Shown here: positions 33,203-41,234 of the stretch, one piece after another
How the letters are laid out: every line of letters starts with the position of its first letter
Position numbering within the stretch: the stretch's first letter is position 1
Assembly (NCBI GenBank): GCA_964461635.1
Contig: CAYWVC010000001.1
Span: 1 to 64,000 of the forward strand
Direction of reading: 5' to 3'
DNA: 64,000 nucleotides
Source: RGIG3994 sp964461635
GTDB lineage: Bacteria; Bacillota; Clostridia; Oscillospirales; CAG-272
Position numbers and translations under genes: made by a program
Notes under the pieces: generated by a model
Seen by the model: only the letters and a program-made list of their open reading frames with translations
Database searches by the model: none
What the model was told of the DNA's origin: nothing

Positions 33203-33566
33203 CCAATACCTCTATGCTTGATATGTAGTATTTTTCCTGAAAATCAACCGCCCTTCTGATCTCGGCGACCGAGCGCGGGAGCCCGTCGATCGCGGCGACA
33301 AGCTTGTCCTCACAATCGTTTTCGCGGAAAATTATTGCAATAACTCTCGCTTCGGCGCGACTTGCGGCGACCGTGCCGTCTATGATATATATGTCGAGCT
33401 CCTCGCCGTCTCCGCCTATAACGTCGGGAACGTACCCGTAATTAATGGGATAGATCAAGGTCTTCTCGCCTTTTTTGTGTACGTATCCCACCGGACGGTC
33501 TATTTCTGCCATAACCGTCTTGCCGAGAAAGGCGCGCTCAAAACTTCTCAAGCTTTCATCTGTCAT
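33195..33566 (-). CDS. Small inorganic pyrophosphatase-like protein
   Basis: 123 residues from the ATG at 33566, which has GAGGAG nine bases upstream inside the end of the previous gene. It matches the core of family I inorganic pyrophosphatases: YPINYGYVPDVIGGDGEELDIYI, with the metal-site aspartates. It lacks the C-terminal third (family proteins have about 160-180 residues). This short variant recurs in Clostridia. Activity is uncertain: hydrolysis of PPi or of another phosphoanhydride. It overlaps its neighbours on both sides. Confidence 0.75.
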   Translation of the reverse strand: MTDESLRSFERAFLGKTVMAEIDRPVGYVHKKGEKTLIYPINYGYVPDVIGGDGEELDIYIIDGTVAASRAEARVIAIIFRENDCEDKLVAAIDGLPRSVAEIRRAVDFQEKYYISSIEVLDE

Positions 33567-35217
33567 TTCGAACATTCTCCTCAATCAATCGGTTTATAGC
33601 TTCCCGTGCGTCAAGGACCGTAGAGGCGGTCCGGGCGCAGTTGTCAAATTCCACGGCGCCGTAAAAGCTCTCAAGGACGGCGACCGTTTTTTCTTTGCCT
33701 ATAAAGGAGGCACACAGTCTGAATGCGGACAGATCCTGAAGTGCCTCGTGAAAGACCGCGAGCCGAAGGGACTCGTAGACCTCGCCGTTCTGCCCGGGAT
33801 ATACGGAAAATGCGTCACCGGAAGGCACGAAATAGTTCGCGGTCGTATCAAGGTACGGATTTACCGCCGACAACGAATATTGTGAGTTGTAAAAATTATA
33901 TCCCCATTGCAGAAAGCCCGCGATGTCGTATTTGAAGAATTGAGCGCCTATACAGCGGTTTCGGCAGGAGGGCATTGCAAAATAGCGGTTGCTGACGTTT
34001 ACCGATTGACCGCAGCAGTAATATGTCCAAAGGTCCTTTATCCCCGCATCAATAAACGGTTTGATATGATTGTTCGCGGGTATGGGGGTCTTTACCGTTC
34101 CGGTATTGTAGAAATCTATGCTTGACAGAGCATCGGCAACCGTGCAATCGTCAAGCAGATCGGCGACTACGGCTCGTGAACGCGCATATTGATCAAGGTC
34201 GTTGATGTTGGGCTCGTCGGAGATATGAAATATACAGCGTTCAAGTCGCCCGCTTTTACGCATATATTCCTTAAGTGCCGGAATAAAGGTGCGCAGGAAA
34301 TGCGAATATTCTTCTCCGTCGGCAGACGTCTCCCATCCGAAAATGCGTTTGTACGTGCCGTTTTCGGTTGCCATTATCTTCGGAGCGTGCGCGGCACCCC
34401 ACTGAGTAAACAGATGCGATATCTCATAGTACCGTATTCCGCAACGGTCACACATCTTTAACCATTTGCCGAGCTTTGCAAAGTCAAAGGCATATTCGCC
34501 TTTGCCATCCGAACGGATATCCACAAGCTGCACGGTCATACGCTCGTGCCCGGGCGCGGTGTCGAGCGGAGGCGTGAATACGGGAGTTAAAAGCGTATTT
34601 ATGCCGTTGCGAACGGCAACTCTTACATAATTTTCGGTGATTTTCCACCATTTGCGAGAAAATACGTCACAGCCGTGATACTGTGCCACGCAGTCGCCGT
34701 GGAACCATTGGGTCACCTTTATATCTTGCTCGGGGAGCACCGCGTCTATGATCCGCACGTCAAAGCTCTCGGCGGCATAAACGGTGTTCCCGTCGATAAG
34801 CGAAACGGTCACGGTAAAGTCCCCCGAGATCCTTCCGTCGGGCTCAAAGGTTATCCAATACGCCCTCGCTTCGTCCTTCACGAGCGGAGCTCTCTCGCCG
34901 TTCCCGAGCGGCAACAGCAGGTCGGGGTACATTCCCGGCAAGGTGCTTATGTAATTGTCATCGTATTTTCCGGGATAGCAGGGAAGAGCCGAGGGCAGAC
35001 ACTCCACCGTTCGTACGCTGAAATCGCAGGGTGCTCCGTCGACCTTGACGTTTACAAAGCTTCGGTGCGGAACGTCACTGCCCGTCGCCTTGGCAAGCAG
35101 TTGGACCGAAAATCGCTCGTTTTTGAGGACCGATATCCGGGAAAGCGGCGCAAATTTTTCCGGACTGTCGTTCGGAAAGCATTTTTCAAGTGAGGAAACA
35201 AGTCTTGCTTCTGTCAT
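33556..35217 (-). CDS. DUF4091 glycoside hydrolase-like protein
   Basis: 553 residues from the ATG at 35217 (AAAAGGAGCTT upstream). N-terminal beta-rich domain, then a TIM-barrel-like part with VTQWFHGDC, GIRYYEISHLFTQWG, a candidate acid IFHISDEPN, and the C-terminal DUF4091 signature GDAFSVYPG preceded by LQWGYNFY. DUF4091 proteins are thought to be glycosidases. No signal peptide, so it would act on an imported sugar in the cytoplasm. First gene of the operon, with promoter at 35251-35279. Confidence 0.82.
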   Translation of the reverse strand: MTEARLVSSLEKCFPNDSPEKFAPLSRISVLKNERFSVQLLAKATGSDVPHRSFVNVKVDGAPCDFSVRTVECLPSALPCYPGKYDDNYISTLPGMYPDLLLPLGNGERAPLVKDEARAYWITFEPDGRISGDFTVTVSLIDGNTVYAAESFDVRIIDAVLPEQDIKVTQWFHGDCVAQYHGCDVFSRKWWKITENYVRVAVRNGINTLLTPVFTPPLDTAPGHERMTVQLVDIRSDGKGEYAFDFAKLGKWLKMCDRCGIRYYEISHLFTQWGAAHAPKIMATENGTYKRIFGWETSADGEEYSHFLRTFIPALKEYMRKSGRLERCIFHISDEPNINDLDQYARSRAVVADLLDDCTVADALSSIDFYNTGTVKTPIPANNHIKPFIDAGIKDLWTYYCCGQSVNVSNRYFAMPSCRNRCIGAQFFKYDIAGFLQWGYNFYNSQYSLSAVNPYLDTTANYFVPSGDAFSVYPGQNGEVYESLRLAVFHEALQDLSAFRLCASFIGKEKTVAVLESFYGAVEFDNCARTASTVLDAREAINRLIEENVRNDR

Positions 35218-35250
35218 AACCAAGCTCCTTTTTATACTGAACGTAAAAAT

Positions 35251-35279
35251 ATTTTACCACAAAATCCTATTCAATTCAA
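35251..35279 (-). promoter_or_regulatory. SigA-type promoter of the DUF4091 operon
   Basis: Minus strand TTGAAT (35279-35274), 17-base spacer, TAAAAT (35256-35251). Confidence 0.72.
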
Positions 35280-35288
35280 TGATAAATA

Positions 35289-35317
35289 TTGAAATCCCCT
35301 CGAAAGTATGCTATAAT
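35289..35317 (+). promoter_or_regulatory. SigA-type promoter of the rRNA methyltransferase gene
   Basis: TTGAAA at 35289-35294, 17-base spacer, TATAAT at 35312-35317. Transcription would start near 35324, which leaves only about 8 bases before an ATG at 35332 and favours the start at 35359. Confidence 0.8.
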
Positions 35318-35358
35318 TCAGTCATATTATAATGGATAATCGGAGTAATTGGACCGTA

Positions 35359-36507
35359 ATGCAATTTGTAGCAACGTGTATGTTCGGCTTGGAACGGTTT
35401 CTCGGGGAGGAGATCGAGGCGCTCGGCTGTAAAAAGCTTGAAACGATCGACGGACGTGTGACCTTTGAGGGCAACGCCGAAACCGCCGCCCGAGCCAATA
35501 TTTATCTGCGATGCGCCGAACGCGTCCTGCTTAAGGTCGGTTCGTTTGAGGCAAGAACCTTTACCGAGCTTTTCGATGGGACGAAGGCACTTCCGTGGGA
35601 GAATTACATAGGTAAAACGGATGCGTTTCCCGTGCGGGGACATTCGGTAAAAAGCACCCTGTTTTCGGTATCGGACTGCCAAAGCATCACAAAAAAAGCA
35701 ATAGTCGACCGTTTGTCGTCGAAATACGGGATATCCTGGTTCGAGGAAACGGGGATAACGTATCAGATCGAGTTCTTCATTCTTCGCGACCGTGTAACCG
35801 TTATGCTTGACCTTTCGGGCGTCGGACTGCATAAGCGAGGGTATCGCCCCGCGGCAGGTGCCGCACCGTTGCGGGAAACGCTTGCCGCGGCACTTGTGCT
35901 AAATTCGCGCCCGAGAGATAACGTACTGCTTTGGGATCCCTTTTGCGGTTCGGGCACGATACCGATCGAGGCGGCAATGATAATGACCCACCGCGCTCCG
36001 GGAATTGACAGACATTTTGCGGGCGAAGCATATAACTTTTTACCCGCAAAAATATGGGAGGAGGCTCGGTGCGAGGCACGGGATCTGATCGACGGCTCGG
36101 TAGCATTTGAGGCGTTCGGAAGCGACGTTGACGGCGGCGTGCTTGAGTTTGCACGTGAAAACGCCAAACGCGCGGGTGTAAGCGACAGAATAAAATTTTT
36201 TGAAGCGGATGCACGTAAGATAAAAAAGCCCGCCGACCGACGCGGAACGATAGTTTGCAATCCGCCTTACGGTGAGCGGATGATGTCCTCGGCAGAGGTC
36301 GAAGCGCTTTACCGTGCGGTCGGTAAGAACTTTTTGTCTCTTGCGCCTTGGCAGGTATACGTGCTGTCGTCTTATCCTAACTTTGAGCGCTTTTACGGCG
36401 CAAAGGCGGATAAGGTAAGAAAGCTTTACAACGGTATGATACCGTGTAATTTATATCAATATTTCAAAAATCCGGCGAAGAACTCGCCGACGCAAAAAAA
36501 GAATTGA
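35359..36507 (+). CDS. THUMP-domain 23S rRNA methyltransferase (RlmL/YpsC type)
   Basis: 382 residues from ATG 35359, where the family N-terminus QFVATCMFGLERFLGEEI begins; an in-frame ATG at 35332 would add nine residues almost at the transcription start. THUMP RNA-binding domain (to about residue 160), then a SAM-dependent methyltransferase domain with LWDPFCGSGTIPIEAAM and the catalytic motif NPPYGERM. It methylates a guanine N2 in 23S rRNA. It lies 16 bases before a zinc-ribbon gene. Confidence 0.92.
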   Translation: MQFVATCMFGLERFLGEEIEALGCKKLETIDGRVTFEGNAETAARANIYLRCAERVLLKVGSFEARTFTELFDGTKALPWENYIGKTDAFPVRGHSVKSTLFSVSDCQSITKKAIVDRLSSKYGISWFEETGITYQIEFFILRDRVTVMLDLSGVGLHKRGYRPAAGAAPLRETLAAALVLNSRPRDNVLLWDPFCGSGTIPIEAAMIMTHRAPGIDRHFAGEAYNFLPAKIWEEARCEARDLIDGSVAFEAFGSDVDGGVLEFARENAKRAGVSDRIKFFEADARKIKKPADRRGTIVCNPPYGERMMSSAEVEALYRAVGKNFLSLAPWQVYVLSSYPNFERFYGAKADKVRKLYNGMIPCNLYQYFKNPAKNSPTQKKN

Positions 36508-36523
36508 CAGGAGGAAAATTTCT

Positions 36524-37018
36524 ATGGTATGTAAATTTTGCGGCAAAGAGATCGAGGACGGCTCAAAATTCTGTCCCGATTGCGGTAAGCCGTTGATCGA
36601 GGAGGAGATCACACCTCCCGAGCCGGCAACCGATTCAAAGCAATCCGATGCCCCGGCAGAAAAGAAAAAGGAAGGCGAATGGAACGTATTGTCTATCGTT
36701 GCATTCTGCATCACGATGGGCGCTGTGCTTCAGATACTCTCGTTCGGCGGCTTGACCTACATAGCAACGCTCGTGCTCGGCATAATTGCGCTCAATCAGA
36801 TCAAGAAGGATCCGTCACAGCAGGGCAAGGGCTTTGCCGTTGCAACCGTTATAATTTCTGCCGTTTCTCTCGGCATTGCATTGATCGGCGGAATCGTTGT
36901 CGCTGTCCTGAGTATTTTGGGAATGGCTATACCTGCGTTTTTCGAATTGCTTTTCGGCGGACTTTTCAATGCCTTCTTTGACGAGCTTATTGGTGAAATA
37001 ATGATGTTCATCATCTGA
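36524..37018 (+). CDS. Zinc-ribbon membrane protein with DUF4190-like domain
   Basis: 164 residues. N-terminal zinc ribbon CKFCGKEIEDGSKFCPDCG, an acidic/proline-rich linker, then two hydrophobic helices separated by NQIKKDPSQQGKGFAVA, the DUF4190 signature, and an additional hydrophobic C-terminus. Such proteins are common and uncharacterised; the ribbon faces the cytoplasm by prediction. ACAGGAGGA precedes the ATG. The next gene encodes a related protein. Confidence 0.8.
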   Translation: MVCKFCGKEIEDGSKFCPDCGKPLIEEEITPPEPATDSKQSDAPAEKKKEGEWNVLSIVAFCITMGAVLQILSFGGLTYIATLVLGIIALNQIKKDPSQQGKGFAVATVIISAVSLGIALIGGIVVAVLSILGMAIPAFFELLFGGLFNAFFDELIGEIMMFII

Positions 37019-37040
37019 GCCGGAGAGGGGTAAGATAACA

Positions 37041-37565
37041 ATGCTTTGCTCGAATTGTAACTCGTCGGTCAGCGACGGTTGCGTATTTTGCCCGATCTGC
37101 GGATCAAAGCTTGAGCTTAAGGAGGATGCTCCCGCAGTTCCCGAAGCTGCCGAGCCGACGCCCCAAACTGCAACGGACAGCGCTCAACAGACTGTTGAGC
37201 GGACAGAATGTCACGCGGCTCCGGTTGCACCGACCCCTTCATCGGATTATTCCACCCGCCCCGTTAACGCTATCGCGATAACCGGTTTTATTTTAAGCTT
37301 TTTCTCGATGGGAACCGGCGCACCGTTCTTTCCCGCGGCGCTTACGCTGTGCATCGTCGGATTGGTGATCGGCATTAAATATTGGAACGGAAGCGGCAAG
37401 GGCTTTGCCATAGCAGGTATTGTGATTTCCGTTGCGCTTGCGTTGCTGTTTTGGATCGGCATTATCTTTTTCGTACTGCTCTGCATAATAATGGAGGCAG
37501 AGGGGCCCGCAAACGTTGATGGCGGCGTTCAGATCGCCGCCGCCCTGATCGGTTACTTCGCTTGA
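37041..37565 (+). CDS. Zinc-ribbon membrane protein with DUF4190-like domain (second copy)
   Basis: 174 residues with the same architecture as the gene 22 bases upstream: zinc ribbon (CSNCNSSVSDGCVFCPICG), a long Pro/Ala/Thr-rich linker, then two hydrophobic helices with KYWNGSGKGFAIAGIVIS between them. The two ribbons and linkers differ a good deal, so the duplication is old or they are independent family members. Function unknown. Confidence 0.8.
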   Translation: MLCSNCNSSVSDGCVFCPICGSKLELKEDAPAVPEAAEPTPQTATDSAQQTVERTECHAAPVAPTPSSDYSTRPVNAIAITGFILSFFSMGTGAPFFPAALTLCIVGLVIGIKYWNGSGKGFAIAGIVISVALALLFWIGIIFFVLLCIIMEAEGPANVDGGVQIAAALIGYFA

Positions 37566-37594
37566 TAATAATTTAAGAAAGAGAGCAATCTAAA

Positions 37595-39085
37595 ATGAAA
37601 AAATACATCATACCCTTTACCGCCGCAATGCTTCTTTGCGGCATGGCGTTTTCATCTTGTACACCCGCTTCGGTTCCGCCGACAGAGAGCTCCGATGACG
37701 CATCCGATTCGGGCAACCGCATTCCTGCAACCGACAGCGTTCAGGATGACGTATCCTCCGACGGGACGGCGGATCCGACACCGATCGAGGCTCCCAAATC
37801 GCTTAAGGTCCTTGCGATCGGCAACAGCTTCTCCACCGATTGTATGCAATATCTCTATGAAATGCTGAAAGACGGAGGAGTAGAAAATGTTGTGCTCGGC
37901 AATCTGTATTACGGCGGATGCAGCCTGGCACAGCACCTTGATTTCGCAACCAACGGTAAAGCGGAATACAAGTATTACAAAAACACGTCGGGTTCGTGGG
38001 AAAAGACCGAAAATTACCTCTTATCGGATGCCTTGAAGGATGAGCAGTGGGACTATATCACCTTTCAGCAGACCTCAAAGACCTGCGGACTTCAATCAAG
38101 CTACGGCAAGACTCTGACCGAGCTTGTAAATTATGTGGAGGAGCGCGCTCCGGAGGGGGCAAAATTCCTTTGGAATATGACGTGGGCGTATCAGCAGGAC
38201 AGCACGCATTCATCCTTCCCGAAGTATGATAACGATCAGCAAAAGATGTATAATATGATACTTGATTGCGTGGAAAACTGCATTAAGCCCGAAACCCGCT
38301 TCGTCGGCATTATACCGTGTATGACGTCCGTGCAAAATGCGAGAACGTCCTTCCTCGGCGATACCTTGACCCGTGACGGATACCATATGGATTATTACAT
38401 AGGAAGGTATGTTGTGGGTCTTACGTGGTTCTGCGCATTGACGGGGCTTGAGCCCGATGCGGTCAGCTTCAATCCGTCATCGGCTATGATATCGGACGAT
38501 ATGATTGCCGTGGCGCGTGAAGCCGTCGCCGCCGCGATCAGCAATCCGTACAGTGTGACTCAATCGAAGATCACCGAGGGCAAGCGCGGCGAAGGTGTTC
38601 AGACCGACAATCCGTCGATCGAGCTTGATCCCGCAGACTTCTTTGAGGCGGATAAGCGCTTGGCAGCCGGATATAACGTTGACCTTTCCAACTATACGCT
38701 TTACAAATGGGAGTATTCCGAAAATCAGTATTGGTATTGCACGAAGCAAACGACAAAGGTCACGCCCAAATCAACAGCCGGTGCGTATCAGCAAAACGTT
38801 TGCACCAAGGTCCTGCATTCGACCGCCGATATCCCCGTCGGAAGCATTATTATAAGCGATGAGGGATGGCAGTACCGTATGGAGATATTCCCGAATGCCA
38901 CCACGAAATACACCGGCAGCCGTCCGGGTATCACGACCGCGCGCTTTTTCGTATTGACGGATGAGTTCTTGAACGGATGCACATATATGGGCTGGAACGT
39001 TTCAAGCAACCCGAAGAGCGATATATCGTCGATCTACGCTCAGGCAGCGTGTCACGTTCGCGTATACGTTCCGAAAAACAGTTAA
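37595..39085 (+). CDS. DUF4886 (SGNH-like) secreted lipoprotein
   Basis: 496 residues. Signal peptide with lipobox FSSC, Ser/Asp/Thr-rich linker, then a DUF4886 domain from about residue 68: LKVLAIGNSFSTDCMQYL (GNSFS, the nucleophile block of an SGNH hydrolase), WDYITFQQTS, FVGIIPCMTSVQ, and DGYHMDYYIGRYVVGL carrying the candidate Asp-x-x-His pair. The C-terminal about 150 residues form an unrecognised beta-rich domain. It is probably an esterase acting on polysaccharide acyl groups at the cell surface. Confidence 0.8.
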   Translation: MKKYIIPFTAAMLLCGMAFSSCTPASVPPTESSDDASDSGNRIPATDSVQDDVSSDGTADPTPIEAPKSLKVLAIGNSFSTDCMQYLYEMLKDGGVENVVLGNLYYGGCSLAQHLDFATNGKAEYKYYKNTSGSWEKTENYLLSDALKDEQWDYITFQQTSKTCGLQSSYGKTLTELVNYVEERAPEGAKFLWNMTWAYQQDSTHSSFPKYDNDQQKMYNMILDCVENCIKPETRFVGIIPCMTSVQNARTSFLGDTLTRDGYHMDYYIGRYVVGLTWFCALTGLEPDAVSFNPSSAMISDDMIAVAREAVAAAISNPYSVTQSKITEGKRGEGVQTDNPSIELDPADFFEADKRLAAGYNVDLSNYTLYKWEYSENQYWYCTKQTTKVTPKSTAGAYQQNVCTKVLHSTADIPVGSIIISDEGWQYRMEIFPNATTKYTGSRPGITTARFFVLTDEFLNGCTYMGWNVSSNPKSDISSIYAQAACHVRVYVPKNS

Positions 39086-39097
39086 TTAAATTATTCT

Positions 39098-39144
39098 AAA
39101 AGAAGCATAGGCGAGACTTTAAAAGTCTCGCCTATGCTTCTTTT
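39098..39144. terminator. Bidirectional terminator
   Basis: A perfect 20-bp stem (39098-39117 with 39125-39144), A-tract on the left, T-tract on the right, so it works for the plus-strand lipoprotein gene and for the convergent five-gene minus-strand operon, whose last stop codon lies at its edge. Confidence 0.93.
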
Positions 39145-39718
39145 AGCGCTTACAGCCGTTTTTACGGGATGAGGCAGAGCCCTTCATCCCAAGCTTGTCC
39201 CGCAACCTCAATATGTAAAGAACTATTATTCTTGAAAGCATAAGATCGTACAGAAAAAACGTAAAATTCCCGCAGGCGTAGAGCACAACGTATGCCCACG
39301 CGTTGCTAAGCCCCGGAATAAGTGACAGGTCGACGTTAGGAAGGAAGAAGTGACAAAATATCACGATTACCGTCAGCACAACGTTGAAGAACCCGAATTT
39401 CCCGATCAGCGCGGGGATTTTGCGCAGCCTCTCAAACCTTCGCTTAACCGCGGGATAATATCCGGCAAGCAGATATATGACCGCCGGGAGCTTATTCGGC
39501 AAAATAAGGAATGCAATGGCGGAGGTCACGCCATAAGTGAGCCAAGGCCAATACTTTCCGTACTCGGTTACCGGTATTACGACAAGGATTGAGGCAAACA
39601 TTGCCGCAGTCATATCGAGCACGTCGATTATAGCTCCTAACCACAGGATCGTTACTCCGAGTGCCGATAGGGTTGCACAAACGGCAATGCACTTCGTTTT
39701 ATCGGAGATACGGCTCAT
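39143..39718 (-). CDS. Integral membrane protein, ECF-substrate-component-like
   Basis: 191 residues with five or six hydrophobic helices and a basic tail (KGSASSRKNGCKR). The pattern (ALSALGVTILWLG, ITEYGKYWPWLTY-like central loop, APNKLPAVIY-like PNKLPAVIYLLAGYYP) resembles a clostridial family related to small ECF-type membrane components; no specific function. Last gene of the prolyl-isomerase/J-domain operon; overlaps the J-domain gene by four bases. Confidence 0.65.
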   Translation of the reverse strand: MSRISDKTKCIAVCATLSALGVTILWLGAIIDVLDMTAAMFASILVVIPVTEYGKYWPWLTYGVTSAIAFLILPNKLPAVIYLLAGYYPAVKRRFERLRKIPALIGKFGFFNVVLTVIVIFCHFFLPNVDLSLIPGLSNAWAYVVLYACGNFTFFLYDLMLSRIIVLYILRLRDKLGMKGSASSRKNGCKR

Positions 39719-40356
39719 CGACAGCCACCGAAAATATTGCAGCAGCAGTTAACGCACGCAAGTGTTGAACAGATACTGCAAAGTGAGCAACCGTTACGGG
39801 TCGTTGAATAATACGTTCTGTTGTATTGCTGAGTATGCGCCTTGAGCCCGTCACGGGCATTTTGATATTCCTGATTGTAGGGGTCCAAGGCACAGGCTCG
39901 GTCAAAAAAGCTCTGTGCATCTACGTAATGTCCACGTGCAACAGCCACCGCGCCGCTGAGAAAGAACCATTCGGCATCGCGCTTCTCTGCGGGTACAGTG
40001 GAAAGCAGGTATTCGGCGCGCTGGATATCACGGCTGTTGATAGCTACACGGATAGCGCGGTATAGCTCGTTCCCGGTGCCACCCTCGCTGTCCACTCGCG
40101 GTCCCCTTGAATAGCCGTACGCCGACGAGGATGACGAGGATGATGCGGATGAAGAGGATTTTTTGCCCGAACGTTCGTTTTGAATATCCTCGTACGCGGC
40201 ATTGATCTCCTTCATTTTCTCGGTAGCCATATCCGCGAGATCGGAATCCCTGTATTTATCGGGGTGATATTTGCGCGCCAGATTGCGGTACGCCTGCTTT
40301 ACCTCGTCGTCCGATGCTTCCCGTGAGACTCCGAGTATCTTGTATGGATCATTCAT
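39715..40356 (-). CDS. J-domain protein with TPR-like region and Cys-rich tail
   Basis: 213 residues. N-terminal J domain (residues 1-62) with YKILGVSREASDDEVKQAY and the HPD motif that stimulates Hsp70. A serine tract, a TPR-like helical repeat (around 110-175: AEYLLSTVPAEKRDAEWFFL) and a C-terminal tail with about eight cysteines (CSLCSICSTLACVNCCC) follow. It lacks the zinc-finger and substrate domains of true DnaJ. The same type sits beside DUF5685 in other Clostridia. Cysteines may bind metal. Confidence 0.85.
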   Translation of the reverse strand: MNDPYKILGVSREASDDEVKQAYRNLARKYHPDKYRDSDLADMATEKMKEINAAYEDIQNERSGKKSSSSASSSSSSSAYGYSRGPRVDSEGGTGNELYRAIRVAINSRDIQRAEYLLSTVPAEKRDAEWFFLSGAVAVARGHYVDAQSFFDRACALDPYNQEYQNARDGLKAHTQQYNRTYYSTTRNGCSLCSICSTLACVNCCCNIFGGCR

Positions 40357-41233
40357 ACGAGCTTACTTTTCCTCCTGTCTTTCCAAATAGAACACGCTGT
40401 GCGGCATCCGGCATTCCCAAATGGATAATGTTGTCGAGCAGCCCGAATATCTCCTTCTGCTCATCCGACCTTTCAAAGAGGTCGAGCGTGGCATCAAGCT
40501 TCATAAGCTCGGCGGTCAGCGCGTTGAACACGTCGCTTTTCCGTTCATCATTGAATGCACCGTCGGGGTAAGTCAGCAAAAAGGGATTGAAGCGCCCCGC
40601 CTTTCGATCTTCCTCAAAATCGTCTGCCGCGTCGATAACGTACAACCACCTGCCAAGGTGCATCCCCGCCGAGCGTGTCAGGCGTTCAGCCCCTCCGCTC
40701 AGCCCGTAGGAGAGCAGATCTGCCAATGCCTCGCCGAAAATATCCGCCGGCATATCAACCGAGGGCTCGCGCCTTGCCTCAAGCTCTGATAACTTTGACA
40801 GAGAGCTCCTCAGCGCCTCGCTTGCGCCGGGAAGTGCTTCGGACGCACGTTTTTCCATACCGGACAGGGAAGTGCGAAGGAGCTGAGCCTTGTGCTTTTT
40901 TGATCCTTTTTCATCCACCGTATCGTCGTACGCTTTCTCGTATGAGAGCATTATTCCGGCTCTCGCGGCAAAGTCCAACGACGCGCAATCGGTTGCGGTA
41001 AGCAGCTTCTTCGACGGATGCGCAGGGCAACGCTCTTCGGTGACCTTCGGAGTTTCTCCGCAGGCTGCCATACGCAAAAGTGCCGCGAACACGAAGTCAT
41101 AATTCAGCGTTAAGCGGGATGAGCACCCGGTGCATTGCCCGAGCGAGCGGCACAAGCCGCAGTATACGGCTTTATAATAATCGTTTTCCCGAACCTTCAG
41201 CTCGGGGACAAAGGGTCTTACGTAACCAAACAT
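40349..41233 (-). CDS. DUF5685 family protein
   Basis: 294 residues. The N-terminus has the conserved cysteines of DUF5685 (AVYCGLCRSLGQCTGC) and LTLNYDFVFAALLRMA. The remainder is mostly alpha-helical and charged with no membrane segment. Function unknown; a metal or Fe-S binding role is suggested by the cysteines only. It overlaps the J-domain gene by eight bases and follows the isomerase gene by one base, so it is translated with both. Confidence 0.8.
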   Translation of the reverse strand: MFGYVRPFVPELKVRENDYYKAVYCGLCRSLGQCTGCSSRLTLNYDFVFAALLRMAACGETPKVTEERCPAHPSKKLLTATDCASLDFAARAGIMLSYEKAYDDTVDEKGSKKHKAQLLRTSLSGMEKRASEALPGASEALRSSLSKLSELEARREPSVDMPADIFGEALADLLSYGLSGGAERLTRSAGMHLGRWLYVIDAADDFEEDRKAGRFNPFLLTYPDGAFNDERKSDVFNALTAELMKLDATLDLFERSDEQKEIFGLLDNIIHLGMPDAAQRVLFGKTGGKVSSYE

Positions 41234-41234
41234 T

